In this document: positions 1-10,870 of the stretch, piece by piece
Layout: each line of letters opens with the position of its first letter
How positions within the stretch are numbered: position 1 is the stretch's first letter
DNA from: Acanthosepion esculentum
Lineage: Eukaryota > Mollusca > Cephalopoda > Sepiida > Sepiidae
Reading direction: 5' to 3'
DNA length: 64,000 nucleotides
NCBI GenBank assembly: GCA_964036315.1
Contig: OZ038479.1
Span: 59,171,246 to 59,235,245 of the forward strand
The notes under the pieces: generated by a model
What the model was told of the DNA's origin: nothing
What the model saw: only the letters and a program-made list of their open reading frames with translations
Database searches by the model: none
Translations under genes and position numbers: made by a program

Positions 1-330
1 GGTTTGAAATTCCAATCACTGGAAGAAGGCCAAAACATGAATATGGCAATGAGGATAACAGTCTGAATAATGTAAATAATGTAAGTTATCATAATACTTC
101 ATGTCAGAGATATAGAGAGATAATGCAAAAAATCACAAAGAAAAGAAATTGCCAAAAATAATTGAACAATGAAAACTTAGGAATTCAAAATTTCAGGATT
201 GCAAGTCTGTATCCGGCCCAGAATCTTTTGAATTTGCTCATGAAGTTGACCTGATTACAAAATGCTATTGATATTGGACTATGGCCTCTAGGAGTAAAAA
301 GTTGAAAAAGTGTGACACACTGATTTTCGC
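1..330 (+). repeat. R2 + R3 composite interspersed repeat
   Basis: Two adjoining repeat blocks. Positions 1-125 (R2) contain the motif GAAGAAGGC followed by a GATGAGGA-type stretch. R2 recurs at 7617-7775 on the same strand and at about 15680-15790, 15945-16050 and 17290-17430 on the opposite strand. Positions 125-330 (R3) contain AAAACTTAGGAAT and AAGTTGAAAAAGTGTGACAC, and recur at 13086-13312. The family is probably a SINE or another non-autonomous element, but no tRNA head or terminal repeat is visible here, so the class is left open. Confidence 0.6.
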
Positions 331-949
331 ATTTATTCTTATGGAAAAGAAAGAGTGATGTTTAGTAATAATAATAATGTTAGGAAGCAAGAGTTCTTTC
401 CCTTGTATGTATGATTCACAGTTTTTTTGGATACGTGGTTCTTTAAAAAAAAAAAAAGACTGTAGTGTTATTAAAATATTGTTGAATATCGAGTGAATAA
501 AATGAATTTCTCCATTTACAGTATTTTTTTTTAAACTCATGTCAGAAATGATTCATGATCATTCTTCGTATTTATTTGTGATTGTACATACAATTTCTAT
601 TTCGTATGAATTCTGATTTTGAAAATTGACATGCAGTGTAGAATTGTTGGAAGGTGGGCGCGTATCACAGATTCAATAGTCGGACACTGAATACTTAAAA
701 CTAGTAAAACTAAAAGTAAAACATTTAAAGTAAAGAAGAATTTTTGTATAACTTTATTGTTGTTCCATATGATAAATAAATCCAAGGATTTTAAACACAA
801 GTAACCAAATCTTGTCTAACACCGATTATGATTTTTTTGGCTTTTTTTTTTTTTTTTGCTTTATCAAGCGAAAAAGATTTTTTCAAAAATAATTTCCCGT
901 TTATTTTCTGTTTTTTTGTTTCGTTTTTATCCATTTCTTAATTCTACTG

Positions 950-1109
950 TTTTTGACATTCGTTTCATCTCCGGTACTATGAACTGAACGAACAACAAAA
1001 AAATAATATAGTTTAAGTTTGACAGAGAAATCCGAACAAAATCATTTGAACACAAAGAAATCATCCCGTTTTGTGTTTCTCATTGCATTTTATTTTCTGG
1101 TCTAAAAAG
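950..1109 (+). other. Putative untranslated leader exon 1 of ZNF-A, with splice donor
   Basis: Conserved block ending AAAAAG|GTAAGTGG, a near-perfect metazoan splice donor, with the exon ending at 1109. The same block and donor occur upstream of the other two zinc-finger genes (exon ends 29587 and 45271), each several kb before a CACAG acceptor at the start of the finger exon. Conservation extends upstream to about 330, so the promoter and transcription start probably lie in 330-950. The 5' limit given is arbitrary. No ORF is shared by the three copies, so it is called non-coding. Transcription is inferred, not seen. Confidence 0.5.
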
Positions 1110-2369
1110 GTAAGTGGAAGAATCGAAATAATTTTGATAAAAAGAAATCGTTACTGACATACCTCGCCATTTTTTTCATTTCTTTTTATTTTGTGTTTGT
1201 GTTGAGCTTAAAAAATGTAAAGAAATTCAGCTATGATTTCAATTTTATCATGACAGATATTTTGAAGAAATAATATTTGTAAAAACTGTACTCAAGAAAA
1301 TAAGTTAGATTCTGTTATTTCATTTTGAGTTTGAAGTTTTTATATTGTTTTAAAATAAATTCAATCACAGTAGAGTAGCATAAAAAGTAAGTTTATGTCA
1401 ATGAAAAATAGGGCGCTATTATACTTTCGCACCCCTCCTCTAAAAAGTGAAAAGTAAAACACAATCTATTCGTATTTGTTTGTTGGTTTTATTTTAAATA
1501 AAAAAAATTAAGTTACAGTGGGGGGGGGGTGTAATAGCGCCCAAAATAGTACTCTTATTAAATTTGACGTTTTTGTATTGTTTTTTAATTAAAAAATTCC
1601 ATGTTAGAGTTTGCTCTTTCTATAATAAAATTGTTATGGTCCAGAATAATGATATTTCATCATTCTAAAAATAACCTTGCCATCAGTGATGATAGAAAAG
1701 AAGGTTATTTCATCATCCTAACCCTCGTGATTATAAAAACGATCTTTCCACCACGTGGAGAACCCAGTAGACATGTAGTAGTAGTCAATAAAAACACACG
1801 TCTGTCAGCACTCCAGAAGATCGAAAACAGACAATTTCAAACGCATCCTCATAAACGAAATTTTCGGAACCAAACCAAGTAAGCATTGACTTTTTTTTAA
1901 ACAAAAGACACACTGAGAGCATTTTTATTTTTTACACACACCATACTAATACTGTAATAATAATTCATATCACAAAAAGAAAATACAAATTCTTGCTATA
2001 ATTTTATATGTCAACACGTTCCTCAAGTTTTTATTGTTGTTATTGTTATGCATTTTAATTTCTGTTATTAATATCAACCACATTACTACAATCAACAAAA
2101 TAATAACAGGGAAAATAATATAAATAATATATCAAGCAAGACCCAACAATATTACCTACCCCGTAACAAAATTTAGAATATGTTAAAATTGGAAAGATTA
2201 TGGAATACAAATGATATTTTTTAAGAGGAATGTATCGAAAACCTTTTAATTTTTTTTTTTTTTTTTTTCAAGCAAAATTTCCTGTTTGTATCGTGTTTTT
2301 TTTTTCATTATTATTTCTTAATTCTTTTGTCATTCGTTTCAACTTCGACATGATGAACTTTACATCCAC

Positions 2370-3345
2370 TTTTTTGCGGAAAAAATAGCATAGCAAGATA
2401 AAAAATGTCACCAAACTTAATAAAAAGAAAGTTTTATTGTCAAATTGTTTGTTATTAGGAGAAAAGACCAAAGTATTTTTTTTAATGTTTTAGTAATTTT
2501 TTTAATCTTATATAGTGAAAATTGGTTCAACGAAATTTTTTTGCTTCAGCGGTCGAGGTAATATGATTACTATTTTAGAGTTTTTTCCTATGAAAAACAC
2601 ATTGATTTAGAATTTCGTTAAAAAAATCAAATAGTTATTGTATTTTAATGAAACTTTCAGGATTTATTCATAAATGAATTATTAAATTTTTTTTCTTTTT
2701 TTTTTAGAAAAATAAAATATAAAAAAAAATAATTTTAAATATTTTCCACCCCATTTAATTAATTTCAACAAATTAGATTTTCACCCGAAAATTGTTTTTA
2801 TGATTTAAAATTAAAAGCAGGAATCCTAGGAAATCAATTTTTTTTTTTTAAACAAGTACACATATTTCTCGAATCTGCTCGAAATAGTAAAATAAAAAAT
2901 ACAATAAAAGTAAAACTGACATTATTTAATTGCAAAAGCTTTTAATTACTTTTATATATAAGTTTTATTAAGGCCACTATTGTCGTAAGGAAAAAATTTC
3001 AATGGATAATGAATTTTTGCAAGAATTGTATACATTTTTTTTTTTTTCAAATTATAATAATTTATAATATATAAATATTTAAAAAATTTTCATTACTTTC
3101 ATCCAGTTAGTTGATATTGTTCTTAAGTGAAAACTATATTTACTAATCAAAAACTGAAAAGCTTAATAAAAATGATTTTGCACCAAGATTTTTTAAATAA
3201 TTAAAAAAGTTTTTTTATGTATATTAAATATTATTTAACATGCCCAATTTTTAAGGTATGGTCGACCATACATGACATTATCAGAAAATAAGATTGATGA
3301 CTGTAGTAGATTTAAAGTCAACATTCCTAAAATAAGATTACGTGG
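2370..3345 (+). repeat. R1 AT-rich interspersed repeat, + copy
   Basis: R1 is defined by a recurring order of motifs. A CCACTTTTTTGCGG-like start leads into GCATAGC, then AGTTTTATTGTCA and TTTGTTATTA. Next come a core with TTTTAATGAAACTTTCAGGA and AAAGCTTTTAATTGC, and an end near GACATTATCAGAAAATAAG. This copy ends at about 3345. Other copies are in all three ZNF introns and flanks, on both strands, and the edge motif GGAGGTACC is repeatedly nearby. It is probably a non-autonomous transposon family of roughly 1-2 kb; no coding capacity is seen. Confidence 0.6.
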
Positions 3346-3424
3346 AAATATTTTCCAATATTGCTGAGTAGATTAAAAATACATATTAAAAAAGCTGCTT
3401 ACAGAGCATCCTCCATGAGATCAC

Positions 3425-4150
3425 TAAAAAAAGAGCATATATAGCATGATGAAAAAGCCCCCAAATTTTATGAAAACAAAATTTTATCGTCAAAATGTTT
3501 GTTATTATTAAGAGGTAACACCACATATTTTTTATTTATTTAAAAAAAATTTTCCTTTTTTTTTTTAGAACACTAACTTTTGATTAAAAAAAAACTTGTT
3601 TCTCATTGTATTAGCAGAAGTACTAGATAACATAGCAAATTTTAGCGCATTTTTTATGACAGACATTAATTTGAAAAATCTTGCAAATATAAAAATAAAT
3701 GTAGGATTTTAATGAAACTTTCAGAAACTATTCACAAATGATGGAAATTATTATAAATATGTTTTCTTTTTTTAAAGTCATAACAAAAATATTTTTTATA
3801 TTTTTTACCCCCCCCCAACTAATTTTATGAAAACTCTAGAAATTCAATACTCTACAATTTAGTGATTATATTAGTTAAAATCACAAGGCTTTGAGAAAAG
3901 CAAGTCATGTTTTGTTTTTTAATCGGACCCCCACTACCTGAAAAACAGCTCTGAATTGTAACATACAAAACTCAATAAAACAAAGATATTGTTTAATTTC
4001 AAATTCTTTTATGAATATGGATAATATTTTCTGAAATCAAAACTTTTCAGATGAAAAATGAATTTTTAAAACAATTATTTGTTATTTCTTAAATTATTAT
4101 TTTTACATTAAAGTTGTTGAATATTCTAAAATTAGTGAAACCAGTGTACA
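3425..4150 (+). repeat. R1 interspersed repeat, second + copy
   Basis: Restarts the R1 motif order (AGCATGATGAAAAAG, then TTTTATCGTCAAAATGTTTG, then TTTTAATGAAACTTTCAGAA and a C-rich tract near 3810) immediately after the previous copy. The two are head-to-tail. It is more decayed than the first copy and fades out by about 4150. Confidence 0.5.
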
Positions 4151-4558
4151 GTTTAGTCAATGGTTTTATTAAGTAGATCTATCTTTACAGGATTATAAGT
4201 TGTATAGCTTATAACAATCAGCAAACTCTCACTATATAAAAAAAAATTAATTTCACATGGCTTTTGTGTCCATAAAATGACTAATTCAAATGTATGGAAG
4301 ATCAGCACGAGTACAATAAAATGTCATGTAGAGTTAAGCATTGTTCCCCGTTATTACAGCCTTTATCTTTGCAAATTGTTTGTGTGAAACGCATGTGGAG
4401 AAGTTAATTTGGTTTTTCAATTTCAATTGAGAAGTGATTAAGTATTAGTATCATCTTATGAAATTTATATGATCTTTTTACATTATCTCATAACATTTTT
4501 CCATAAATGAAATATCAAAATTAATTATGGAAATACAAATAACACAGTAAAATGTAAT

Positions 4559-4662
4559 AAATGTACATAAAATTATAATATTTTATGTACACTTCTGATA
4601 AAATTTCATGAGAAAGGTATCTATTTAAAATGAATTAGATACCTTTCTTATGAAATTTTATC
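4559..4662. repeat. Two adjacent hairpins
   Basis: Positions 4562-4591 form a near-perfect palindrome around GTACATAAAATTATAATA. Positions 4597-4662 form a second stem of about 27 bp whose arms read GATAAAATTTCAT and GAGAAAGGTATCTA, separated by a roughly 12-base AT loop. Neither is followed by recognisable coding sequence. They could be termini of a small MITE. Confidence 0.55.
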
Positions 4663-5204
4663 TCACTCTCAACAGTCTTATTTCAATTTTTTATAATATA
4701 TTTTCCATAAAGCATCGTAAAAATAAAAGTGAAAGCTAAGTGCAAAAAAAATTAGAGTGCTGAAATTTTTCCTTAAAAATAACAAGGTAAATAAGTTGGT
4801 TCACTTAAATCTAAATAATTATGTCACTTCTGTGCTTCTATATGATAACTTTCTCTCATGTAAGCTGTCAATACATGATGAAATCATCACTTGTCAATTG
4901 ACACCATTGTTAAGATCTGCTTTGTCTTATTTTTAAACTACATTTTTTCAGTGCAGAAAGTAAGTAATGTTTGTTTCAAAATATATTAAATAAACTTTAT
5001 AATTTCTGATTTTCTTAAAATAAATTTTGAAAAAATTATAATTGATTTTTCAAAGAATTTTAAATAAAGGATTTTACTTTTGTTTGCACAATGGAAAAGA
5101 AATGGCTGACATGATCAATTTTCTATCAATTTTGCTGACTCAAAAATAGATTTTTAACAAAAATTTTGGATGTGCTAGGAACGATTAATAAATGTAAAAA
5201 ATAC

Positions 5205-5775
5205 CCAAAAAATACTTTGATCTTTCCTCTTAATAATAACAAACATTTAGACAATAAAAATTATTTTCATCAAGTTTAAGGCCCTTTTTATTCATGCTAT
5301 GTTCTTTTGTTAGCGATCTCATGGAGGTACCTATGTTTACGTCATTTTCTTATGTTATGCTTTACAGATGAAGTTTCTGTAGAACAACAATCATTATGTA
5401 ATTACCTGTTGTTGCCTCGTCAATTATGTAAAAGATAGCAATGCTGGTTAAAAACACAGCTACTGTTTTGTTTTTAAAATACATTTCTATGTTATTTTAA
5501 AGTAAATAATATTTTTTTGAAATCAGATTAATTAAATCAGCTAATATAAGTTTCAGAAAAATATATTTTATTTTTGGAAGATTTTTTAATACAGAGAATT
5601 ACATTGCGATGAAAGACAAGAAAAAAATCTTTCCTATCAATATAATTTCTACGCCGGAGTATTTTGCTTACTGGAAATAGTAAATTTAATCCTTTAGCTT
5701 TCAATTAAAGTTAAAATGATAGTTTCAAGAAAGATTTTTCATATATAAAAATTAATTTTAAACCTTAGGTGTCAA
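5205..5775. repeat. R1 fragments, two blocks
   Basis: Positions 5205-5335 are a minus-strand R1 end (CTTTCCTCTTAATAATAACA, then a run to ATGGAGGTACC). Positions 5635-5775 are a plus-strand block (TATAATTTCTA, AAATTTAATCCTTTAGCTTT, CAATTAAAG, ending near AAACCTTAGGTGTC). That second block is repeated at 32222-32385, 33525-33675 and 48055-48215, usually just before GTGGAGGTACC. It is probably the other end of the R1 family. Confidence 0.5.
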
Positions 5776-6699
5776 AAATTAGTGGAAGTACCTAGATTAA
5801 AAAAACATAGAAATTGTAGACGGGCTAATTTTCTGTCTGACAGGCATCAAGGGATAAAGTTTTAATACATTTTAATACTTCCACTTACCTACAGTTTACA
5901 GTATTTAGGAATCAATTTTTACGAAGTTGGCTTGATTTAATAAAAAAAAAATAAAGTGGTGGAGGCTCAAAATTTTGTCTTTTTGTTTTATTCTTTAGTT
6001 TTCCTATGACATGATGACAGTTTATTTCAAAAAGCAAAATTTTAAAAATTAGACTTTTTTCAAAAATTTTATTTAATAATTTTAATAAAGTGACCAAACG
6101 ATAATGTAGCTTTTTGTCTCTAGATGATTTTGTGGTGCTACTTTTCTGTAGGTTTTGCTACTTAATTCTTATTTAGGATTGTAGCTATCTTAAATTAAAA
6201 GCTAAAGTATGAGGTATGAAAGCCTATCAAGCTAGAGCAACTTAACGAATGGTTGGATATTCCTGTGAGTAAAATTTTTCATTTTCCTTTTATTTTATTG
6301 TTTTCATAAAATATATTGTTACACTTTCTCGCTAAGTATTATAATGAAACAAAAACAGAAATCCATACTGAAAACGGAATTCCTTAAAATTTGAAATGGA
6401 AAATTGGTCCCTTTAAAATTATCAGATGCTAATAATTCAGTGTGTAATATAAAGTTGAATTAAAGTCACTGAAAAAAGAAATTATTATTTTTGGTTAAAA
6501 GTAAGTCACAAATCATTTAAAAAGTCTTTGTCCATTTCGAAGTTTGAAAAATATAATTAGTTCCAGGGTCATGTTGAAAAGTTTATTCAAGCATTTTTTT
6601 TTTTTTTCAATTCCCCAAGGGTGTGTGCAATATAATATGAACATGAAGCAATACAAAAATAATTTCTCTGAATTTACATGGAATGATTTGGGGGAGGGT

Positions 6700-6702
<3 letters not shown>

Positions 6703-6767
<65 letters not shown>
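6703..6767. repeat. (AT)n microsatellite
   Basis: Uninterrupted AT dinucleotide tract of about 65 bp inside the ZNF-A intron. The short ORF running through it is a by-product of the repeat. Confidence 0.95.
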
Positions 6768-6770
<3 letters not shown>

Positions 6771-6834
6771 GTCATTGCAATTCTGCAGAGATTTGGAATA
6801 AATCCTTGCAGATTTAATAAGTCATAGGTACTTT

Positions 6835-7330
6835 GGCCTTATACTCTTAATTATGAAGACACTTGATGATGAAATGTTAAAAAAAATTCCCAATAAATTT
6901 TAAGTAGTTATTGCTCTAATTATCTGAAAATGTCATGTATGGATGCCCATATTTATAAAAATTGGTAGGTTTATACACGCACAAAAAATTCACAATTCTT
7001 TTTAAAATACTGTGTTCACTGAATTGTACTAAGCTTTTCAATTTATGATTAGGAGATACCGTTTTTATTTAATAAGAATATCACCTAACCAATGCAAACT
7101 AATACACAATTTTGAAAGATTTAAAACTTTATAAAAAGTATTGAAACTAAAATCTTTCAAAAATGAATAAAAATGTTAAATTTCATTCTTCACCAAAAAT
7201 AATTCACTATTAAAAGACACTCAAATTTCCTATACTAATTTATGCCCTCCCACCTTTTATGCAAGAAAACCAAAAGCATAATTTAATTTGAATACTAATA
7301 GTCAAAAAATCCTTTTGTCTTTCATCTTAA
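6835..7330 (-). repeat. R1 interspersed repeat, minus copy
   Basis: Reverse-complement R1 motifs: TGTCATGTATGGATG near 6930, CACAAAAAATTCACAATTC, AAGCTTTTCAATTTATGATT, and finally TTTTGTCTTTCATCTTAATG near 7315. It lacks parts of the core seen in longer copies. Confidence 0.5.
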
Positions 7331-7402
7331 TGATAGATGTTAAAACATTGTTTTTATTATGTTTGTGGCATTTTTCATCATCTGTACTCATTTTTTAGCA
7401 TT

Positions 7403-7577
7403 CCATGTGCCATGCCTTTTCTGGATATCTCAGTATCTCTGTGGATAAAAGTGTTGGTTGCTGAGAGGTGTTGTGAGTTCAATACCTGGCGACAGCAGAG
7501 TGAAGAAAAAGTTTGGATACTAAAATCAATTAACTGATACTGAGATATCCAAAAAGTAACTCAAAGGCATGACATGG
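7403..7577. repeat. Foldback (inverted repeat) element of about 175 bp
   Basis: Left arm 7403-7437 (contains GGATATCTCAGTATC) pairs with right arm 7536-7577 (contains GATACTGAGATATCC). The right arm carries a few extra bases. The loop of about 98 bp holds a tRNA B-box-like stretch (GAGTTCAATACC near 7470), so it may be a SINE fragment flanked by an inverted duplication, or a small MITE. Confidence 0.65.
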
Positions 7578-7616
7578 GGAATTAGAACAATCTTTCCCTG
7601 TGGACTAAATGAAAGG

Positions 7617-7775
7617 TTCAGTTTGAAATTCCAGTATATATCACCTGAAGAAGGCTGGAGCGTACAGTGGCCAAAACATTGTGAATATGGTGATAAAGAT
7701 GAGGACATTAGCCCAAACAATGTAAGTAGTGTAAATAGCTACAATACCTCATCTCAGAAATATAGACAGATAATA
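7617..7775 (+). repeat. R2 interspersed repeat
   Basis: Same family as 1-125, here better preserved: TTTGAAATTCCAGTATAT, CACCTGAAGAAGGCTGGAG, then GTGGCCAAAACATTGTGAAT and GATAAAGATGAGGACA. It ends after AGAAATATAGACAGATAAT. The minus-strand copy at 17290-17430 shows the same motifs in reverse. Confidence 0.65.
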
Positions 7776-8516
7776 TCTACTATATATCTACAAAAGTAAT
7801 GTACGTCATTTCTCTACCAACCAAATGCTTTGGCATTAATGACCCATAGTGGTTGAAATGCTGGTAAAATAATCAATCTTCATTTGCCTTATTTTGCACT
7901 TCAGATTACTTTTCTCTTATTCCTGTGTTACTATCAATATTTTCATCAATTTTTCATGGTCTTCTTTACTTCCACACTTTACTATTCTTAAATAAAAACA
8001 TTTTTTCACATAATATATAATTAAATCAAGTGGACAATAGCAATTTAATTGTAGAAATTATTTCATTATTACTGTGTTTTTTCTAATTTTCAGCTATTAG
8101 TTTAATAAACAGAAGGTAGCATTAACAAAAAATCTTCTCTACTCTTATGGTTTGTTTTTATCGGGTAGAGATGCTCACAGCAGATAATATCATACCAGAT
8201 GGTGACAGCTATAGACATGATCATGTTCCCAGTGACATAAGTAAAAAAAAAAAATTAAAAATCAACAGATATTTTTCAAGTTCCATATTTGAATTGTTTC
8301 TGAATTGACAATATTCTGATTTTTATCTCTTACATTTCATAAGATATAACATGATAGTGAAGCAATCTTGTTTCACTTCAAAATGTTTGATCTTCACTGG
8401 CAACAGCTGCTGCTGCATTATTGAAATAATAATAATTACATGCATTTCTCAGACTTCTTTCATATATTGTTGACTGCTCATGTGAATATATCGTTTATTC
8501 CTTTTTTTTTTCACAG

Positions 8517-8787
8517 ATGTTTTGGCTGTACAAAGACTACAGTAGTTATTACTGAGAATTTCAATGATGGAAACAACCTTTCCCTTTCCAGACAAAATAT
8601 ATGAAAGTCATGGATCTACATTGTCAAAAGAATTACAATGAACTTGGCAAGAAATAATGTACTTTGAAATGTGTTGTTTATCTTTGTACAAAAACACATT
8701 GAGTGTTATGTATGAATAAACAGGAAAGATTGACCATATTCATGTGAAATCTGCTAAACTGTTGTAAAGTCGGACATAATAGGCCAG
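8517..8787 (+). other. 5'UTR part of ZNF-A exon 2, with a relic finger
   Basis: Begins after TTTTTTTCACAG (acceptor AG at 8515-8516) with a TTTTGGCTGTACAAA block matching the starts of the B and C exons. It ends at the zinc-finger ATG. An in-frame TAA at 8755-8757 closes the frame above the start. Near 8605-8645 the sequence resembles a decayed zinc-finger module (ATGGATCTACATTGTCA, compared with GTGGATCTGCATTTTCA in the array), and the same relic is present in the leaders of B and C. The splice site is inferred from three-way conservation. Confidence 0.55.
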
Positions 8788-10236
8788 ATGGAAACACCTA
8801 TTACAAAGAAACCATATTCTTGTGAAGTTTGTGGATCTACATTTTCACGGAAACCAAATTTGGTAAATCATATGCGTACACACACTGGAGAGAAACCATA
8901 TGCTTGTGAAGTTTGTGGATCTGCATTTTCACACAAAACAAATTTAGTGAGACATATGAGCACACACACTAAAGAGAAACCATATTCTTGTGAAGTTTGC
9001 GGATCTGCATTTTCACGCAAATCAAATATGGCCAATCATATGCGAACACACACAGGAGAGAAACCATTCTCTTGTGAAGTTTGTGGATCTGTATTTTCAT
9101 GGAAGGCAGATTTGGTCAAACATATGCGTACACACACTGGAAAGAAACCATACTCTTGTGAAGTTTGTGGATCTGCATTTTCATGGAAGCCAGGTTTAGT
9201 CAGTCATATGCGTACACACACTGGAGAGAAACCATACTCTTGTGATGTTTGTGAATCAGCATTTTCACAGATGTCACATTTAGTGACACATATGCGTACA
9301 CACACTGGTGAGAAACCCTATTCCTGTGAAGTTTGTGGATCTGCATTTTCACAGAAGTCAAATATGGTAAACCATATGCGTATACACACTAGAGAGAAGC
9401 CATATTCTTGTGAAGTCTGTGGATCTGCATTTTCACACAAGTCACATATGGTCAATCATATGCGTACACACACTGGAGAAAAACCATATTCTTGTGAAGT
9501 TTGTGGATCTGCATTTTCGCGGCAGCAAGATTTGGCCAATCATAAGCGTAGACACACTGGAGAGAAACCATATTCTTGTGAAGTTTGTGGATCTGCATTT
9601 TCGCAGAAGTCAAATATGGTCAGTCATATGCGTATACATAGTGGAGACAAACCATATTCTTGTGAAATTTGTGGATTTGCATTTTCACACAAGTCGCATA
9701 TGGTTGATCATATGCGTACACATACTGGAGAGAAACCATATTCTTGTGAAGTTTGCCACTCTACATTTTCACAGGGATCAAATTTGGTCAATCATATGCG
9801 TACTCACACAGGATTGAAACCTTATTCTTGTGAAGTTTGTCAATCTGCATTTTCATGGAAGTCATCTTTGGTGAGACATATGCATACACACACTGGAGAG
9901 AAACCCTATTCTTGTTATGTTTGTGGATCTGCATTTTCATACAAGTCAAATATGGTCAAGCATATGCGTACGCACACTGGAGAGAAACCATATTCTTGTG
10001 AAGTTTGTGGTTCTGCATTTTCATTGAAGCCAAATTTAGTCAATCATATCCGTACACACACGGGAGAGAAACCATATTCTTGTGAAGTTTGTGGATCTGC
10101 ATTTTCACAGAAGTCTTATTTAGTGACACATATGCGTACACACACTGGTGAGAAACCATATTCATGTGAAGTTTGTGGATCTGCATTCACACAGAAGTCT
10201 AATATGGTCAATCATATGCATACACACATTGGATAG
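8788..10236 (+). CDS. ZNF-A: 17-finger C2H2 zinc-finger protein
   Basis: 482 residues: an 8-residue lead (METPITKK) followed by 17 tandem C2H2 fingers of exactly 28 residues each (C-X2-C-X12-H-X3-H), joined mostly by TGEKP linkers. All 17 keep both cysteines and both histidines. No KRAB, SCAN, BTB or other effector domain precedes them, and the frame is closed upstream by TAA at 8755. This is presumably a nuclear DNA-binding protein. Scaffold residues are nearly constant (CEVCGSAFS), while helix positions -1, 2, 3 and 6 vary from finger to finger (for example R/P/N/N, W/A/D/K, Q/S/H/T). Several fingers carry W, Y or L at position -1, which is unusual. All fingers lie in one exon. The target is unknown. 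The last finger ends early at a TAG where decayed fingers continue, so the original protein was longer. Confidence 0.93.
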   Translation: METPITKKPYSCEVCGSTFSRKPNLVNHMRTHTGEKPYACEVCGSAFSHKTNLVRHMSTHTKEKPYSCEVCGSAFSRKSNMANHMRTHTGEKPFSCEVCGSVFSWKADLVKHMRTHTGKKPYSCEVCGSAFSWKPGLVSHMRTHTGEKPYSCDVCESAFSQMSHLVTHMRTHTGEKPYSCEVCGSAFSQKSNMVNHMRIHTREKPYSCEVCGSAFSHKSHMVNHMRTHTGEKPYSCEVCGSAFSRQQDLANHKRRHTGEKPYSCEVCGSAFSQKSNMVSHMRIHSGDKPYSCEICGFAFSHKSHMVDHMRTHTGEKPYSCEVCHSTFSQGSNLVNHMRTHTGLKPYSCEVCQSAFSWKSSLVRHMHTHTGEKPYSCYVCGSAFSYKSNMVKHMRTHTGEKPYSCEVCGSAFSLKPNLVNHIRTHTGEKPYSCEVCGSAFSQKSYLVTHMRTHTGEKPYSCEVCGSAFTQKSNMVNHMHTHIG

Positions 10237-10870
10237 AAAATATATTCTTGTCAAGTTTGCGGATCTGCATTTTCATGAAAGCAACATTTCGTCAATTATT
10301 ATCATACGCATACTAGAGGAAAATTATAATTTTGTGGATCTCCATTTTCATGGAAGTGATGTTTGGTGAGTCATCTGTATATACACACTGGAGAGAAAAA
10401 ATTTTCTCATGATATTTACTGATATCTATTTTCAAATAAATCAGTTTTGGTGCATCATGTGAATACACATTGGACAGAAACCCCATCTTAGTGCATATTT
10501 ACGTTTTGAATCAGTAGAAAATTCTTTTTTAGTGCATCATGTGAAAACTTTTAATTAACTTTTTAATAAACACTGCACAAATCATTTGATGTTATTCTTT
10601 CAAATACACTTTCCTAGTTTTTTCTTTCTTTGGGTGGTGTGATGTACGGATGGCATAAAATAGACATCAATGTTGCCTTACAAGACACTTTCTTGGTTCA
10701 TTTTTTTATTTATTTGAAGCACCTAAAGTCATTTAAGTTTGCCAATGGTTGTTTTAAACAATCTAATGGACATTAAAACCAAAACACTTGCAGAAACACA
10801 TCAGAGCAAAACCATATTCTTCTGAAGTTTGTGGATCTGCCTTTTCAGTCAAGATAGAGTGTCAGTAAAA
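10237..10870 (+). pseudogene. Decayed zinc-finger tail of ZNF-A and 3' flank
   Basis: After the stop at 10234-10236 the same frame still reads finger-like sequence (CQVCGSAFS near 10250, then a stop). At least two more degraded modules follow, to about 10490, with stops, indels and lost cysteines. A further isolated module lies at about 10805-10860 (SSEVCGSAFS, first cysteine changed). A candidate poly(A) signal AATAAA is at 10565-10570. The tail shows that ZNF-A was truncated by nonsense mutation rather than built with 17 fingers. Confidence 0.75.

Larger units (their letters stand above)
1110..8516 (+). other. Putative 7.4 kb first intron of ZNF-A
   Basis: Runs from the GTAAGT donor at 1110 to a polypyrimidine tract and TTCACAG acceptor ending at 8516. 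It is extremely AT-rich and filled with diverged interspersed repeats (listed separately), homopolymer runs and an AT microsatellite. I see no additional exon or conserved ORF in it; the short ORFs look random. Sections 1110-2370, 4670-5200, 5780-6700 and 7800-8500 hold nothing I recognise beyond partial similarity to the ZNF-B and ZNF-C introns. Confidence 0.45.

Noticed and set aside
6544..6768. ORF with a long IYIYIY tail
   Set aside because: The tail is the AT microsatellite translated; not a protein.
8788..10236. CRISPR-like regular repeats (84 bp spacing)
   Set aside because: The periodicity is codon-level C2H2 zinc-finger structure in a eukaryotic gene. The repeats have no constant direct repeat with unrelated spacers.
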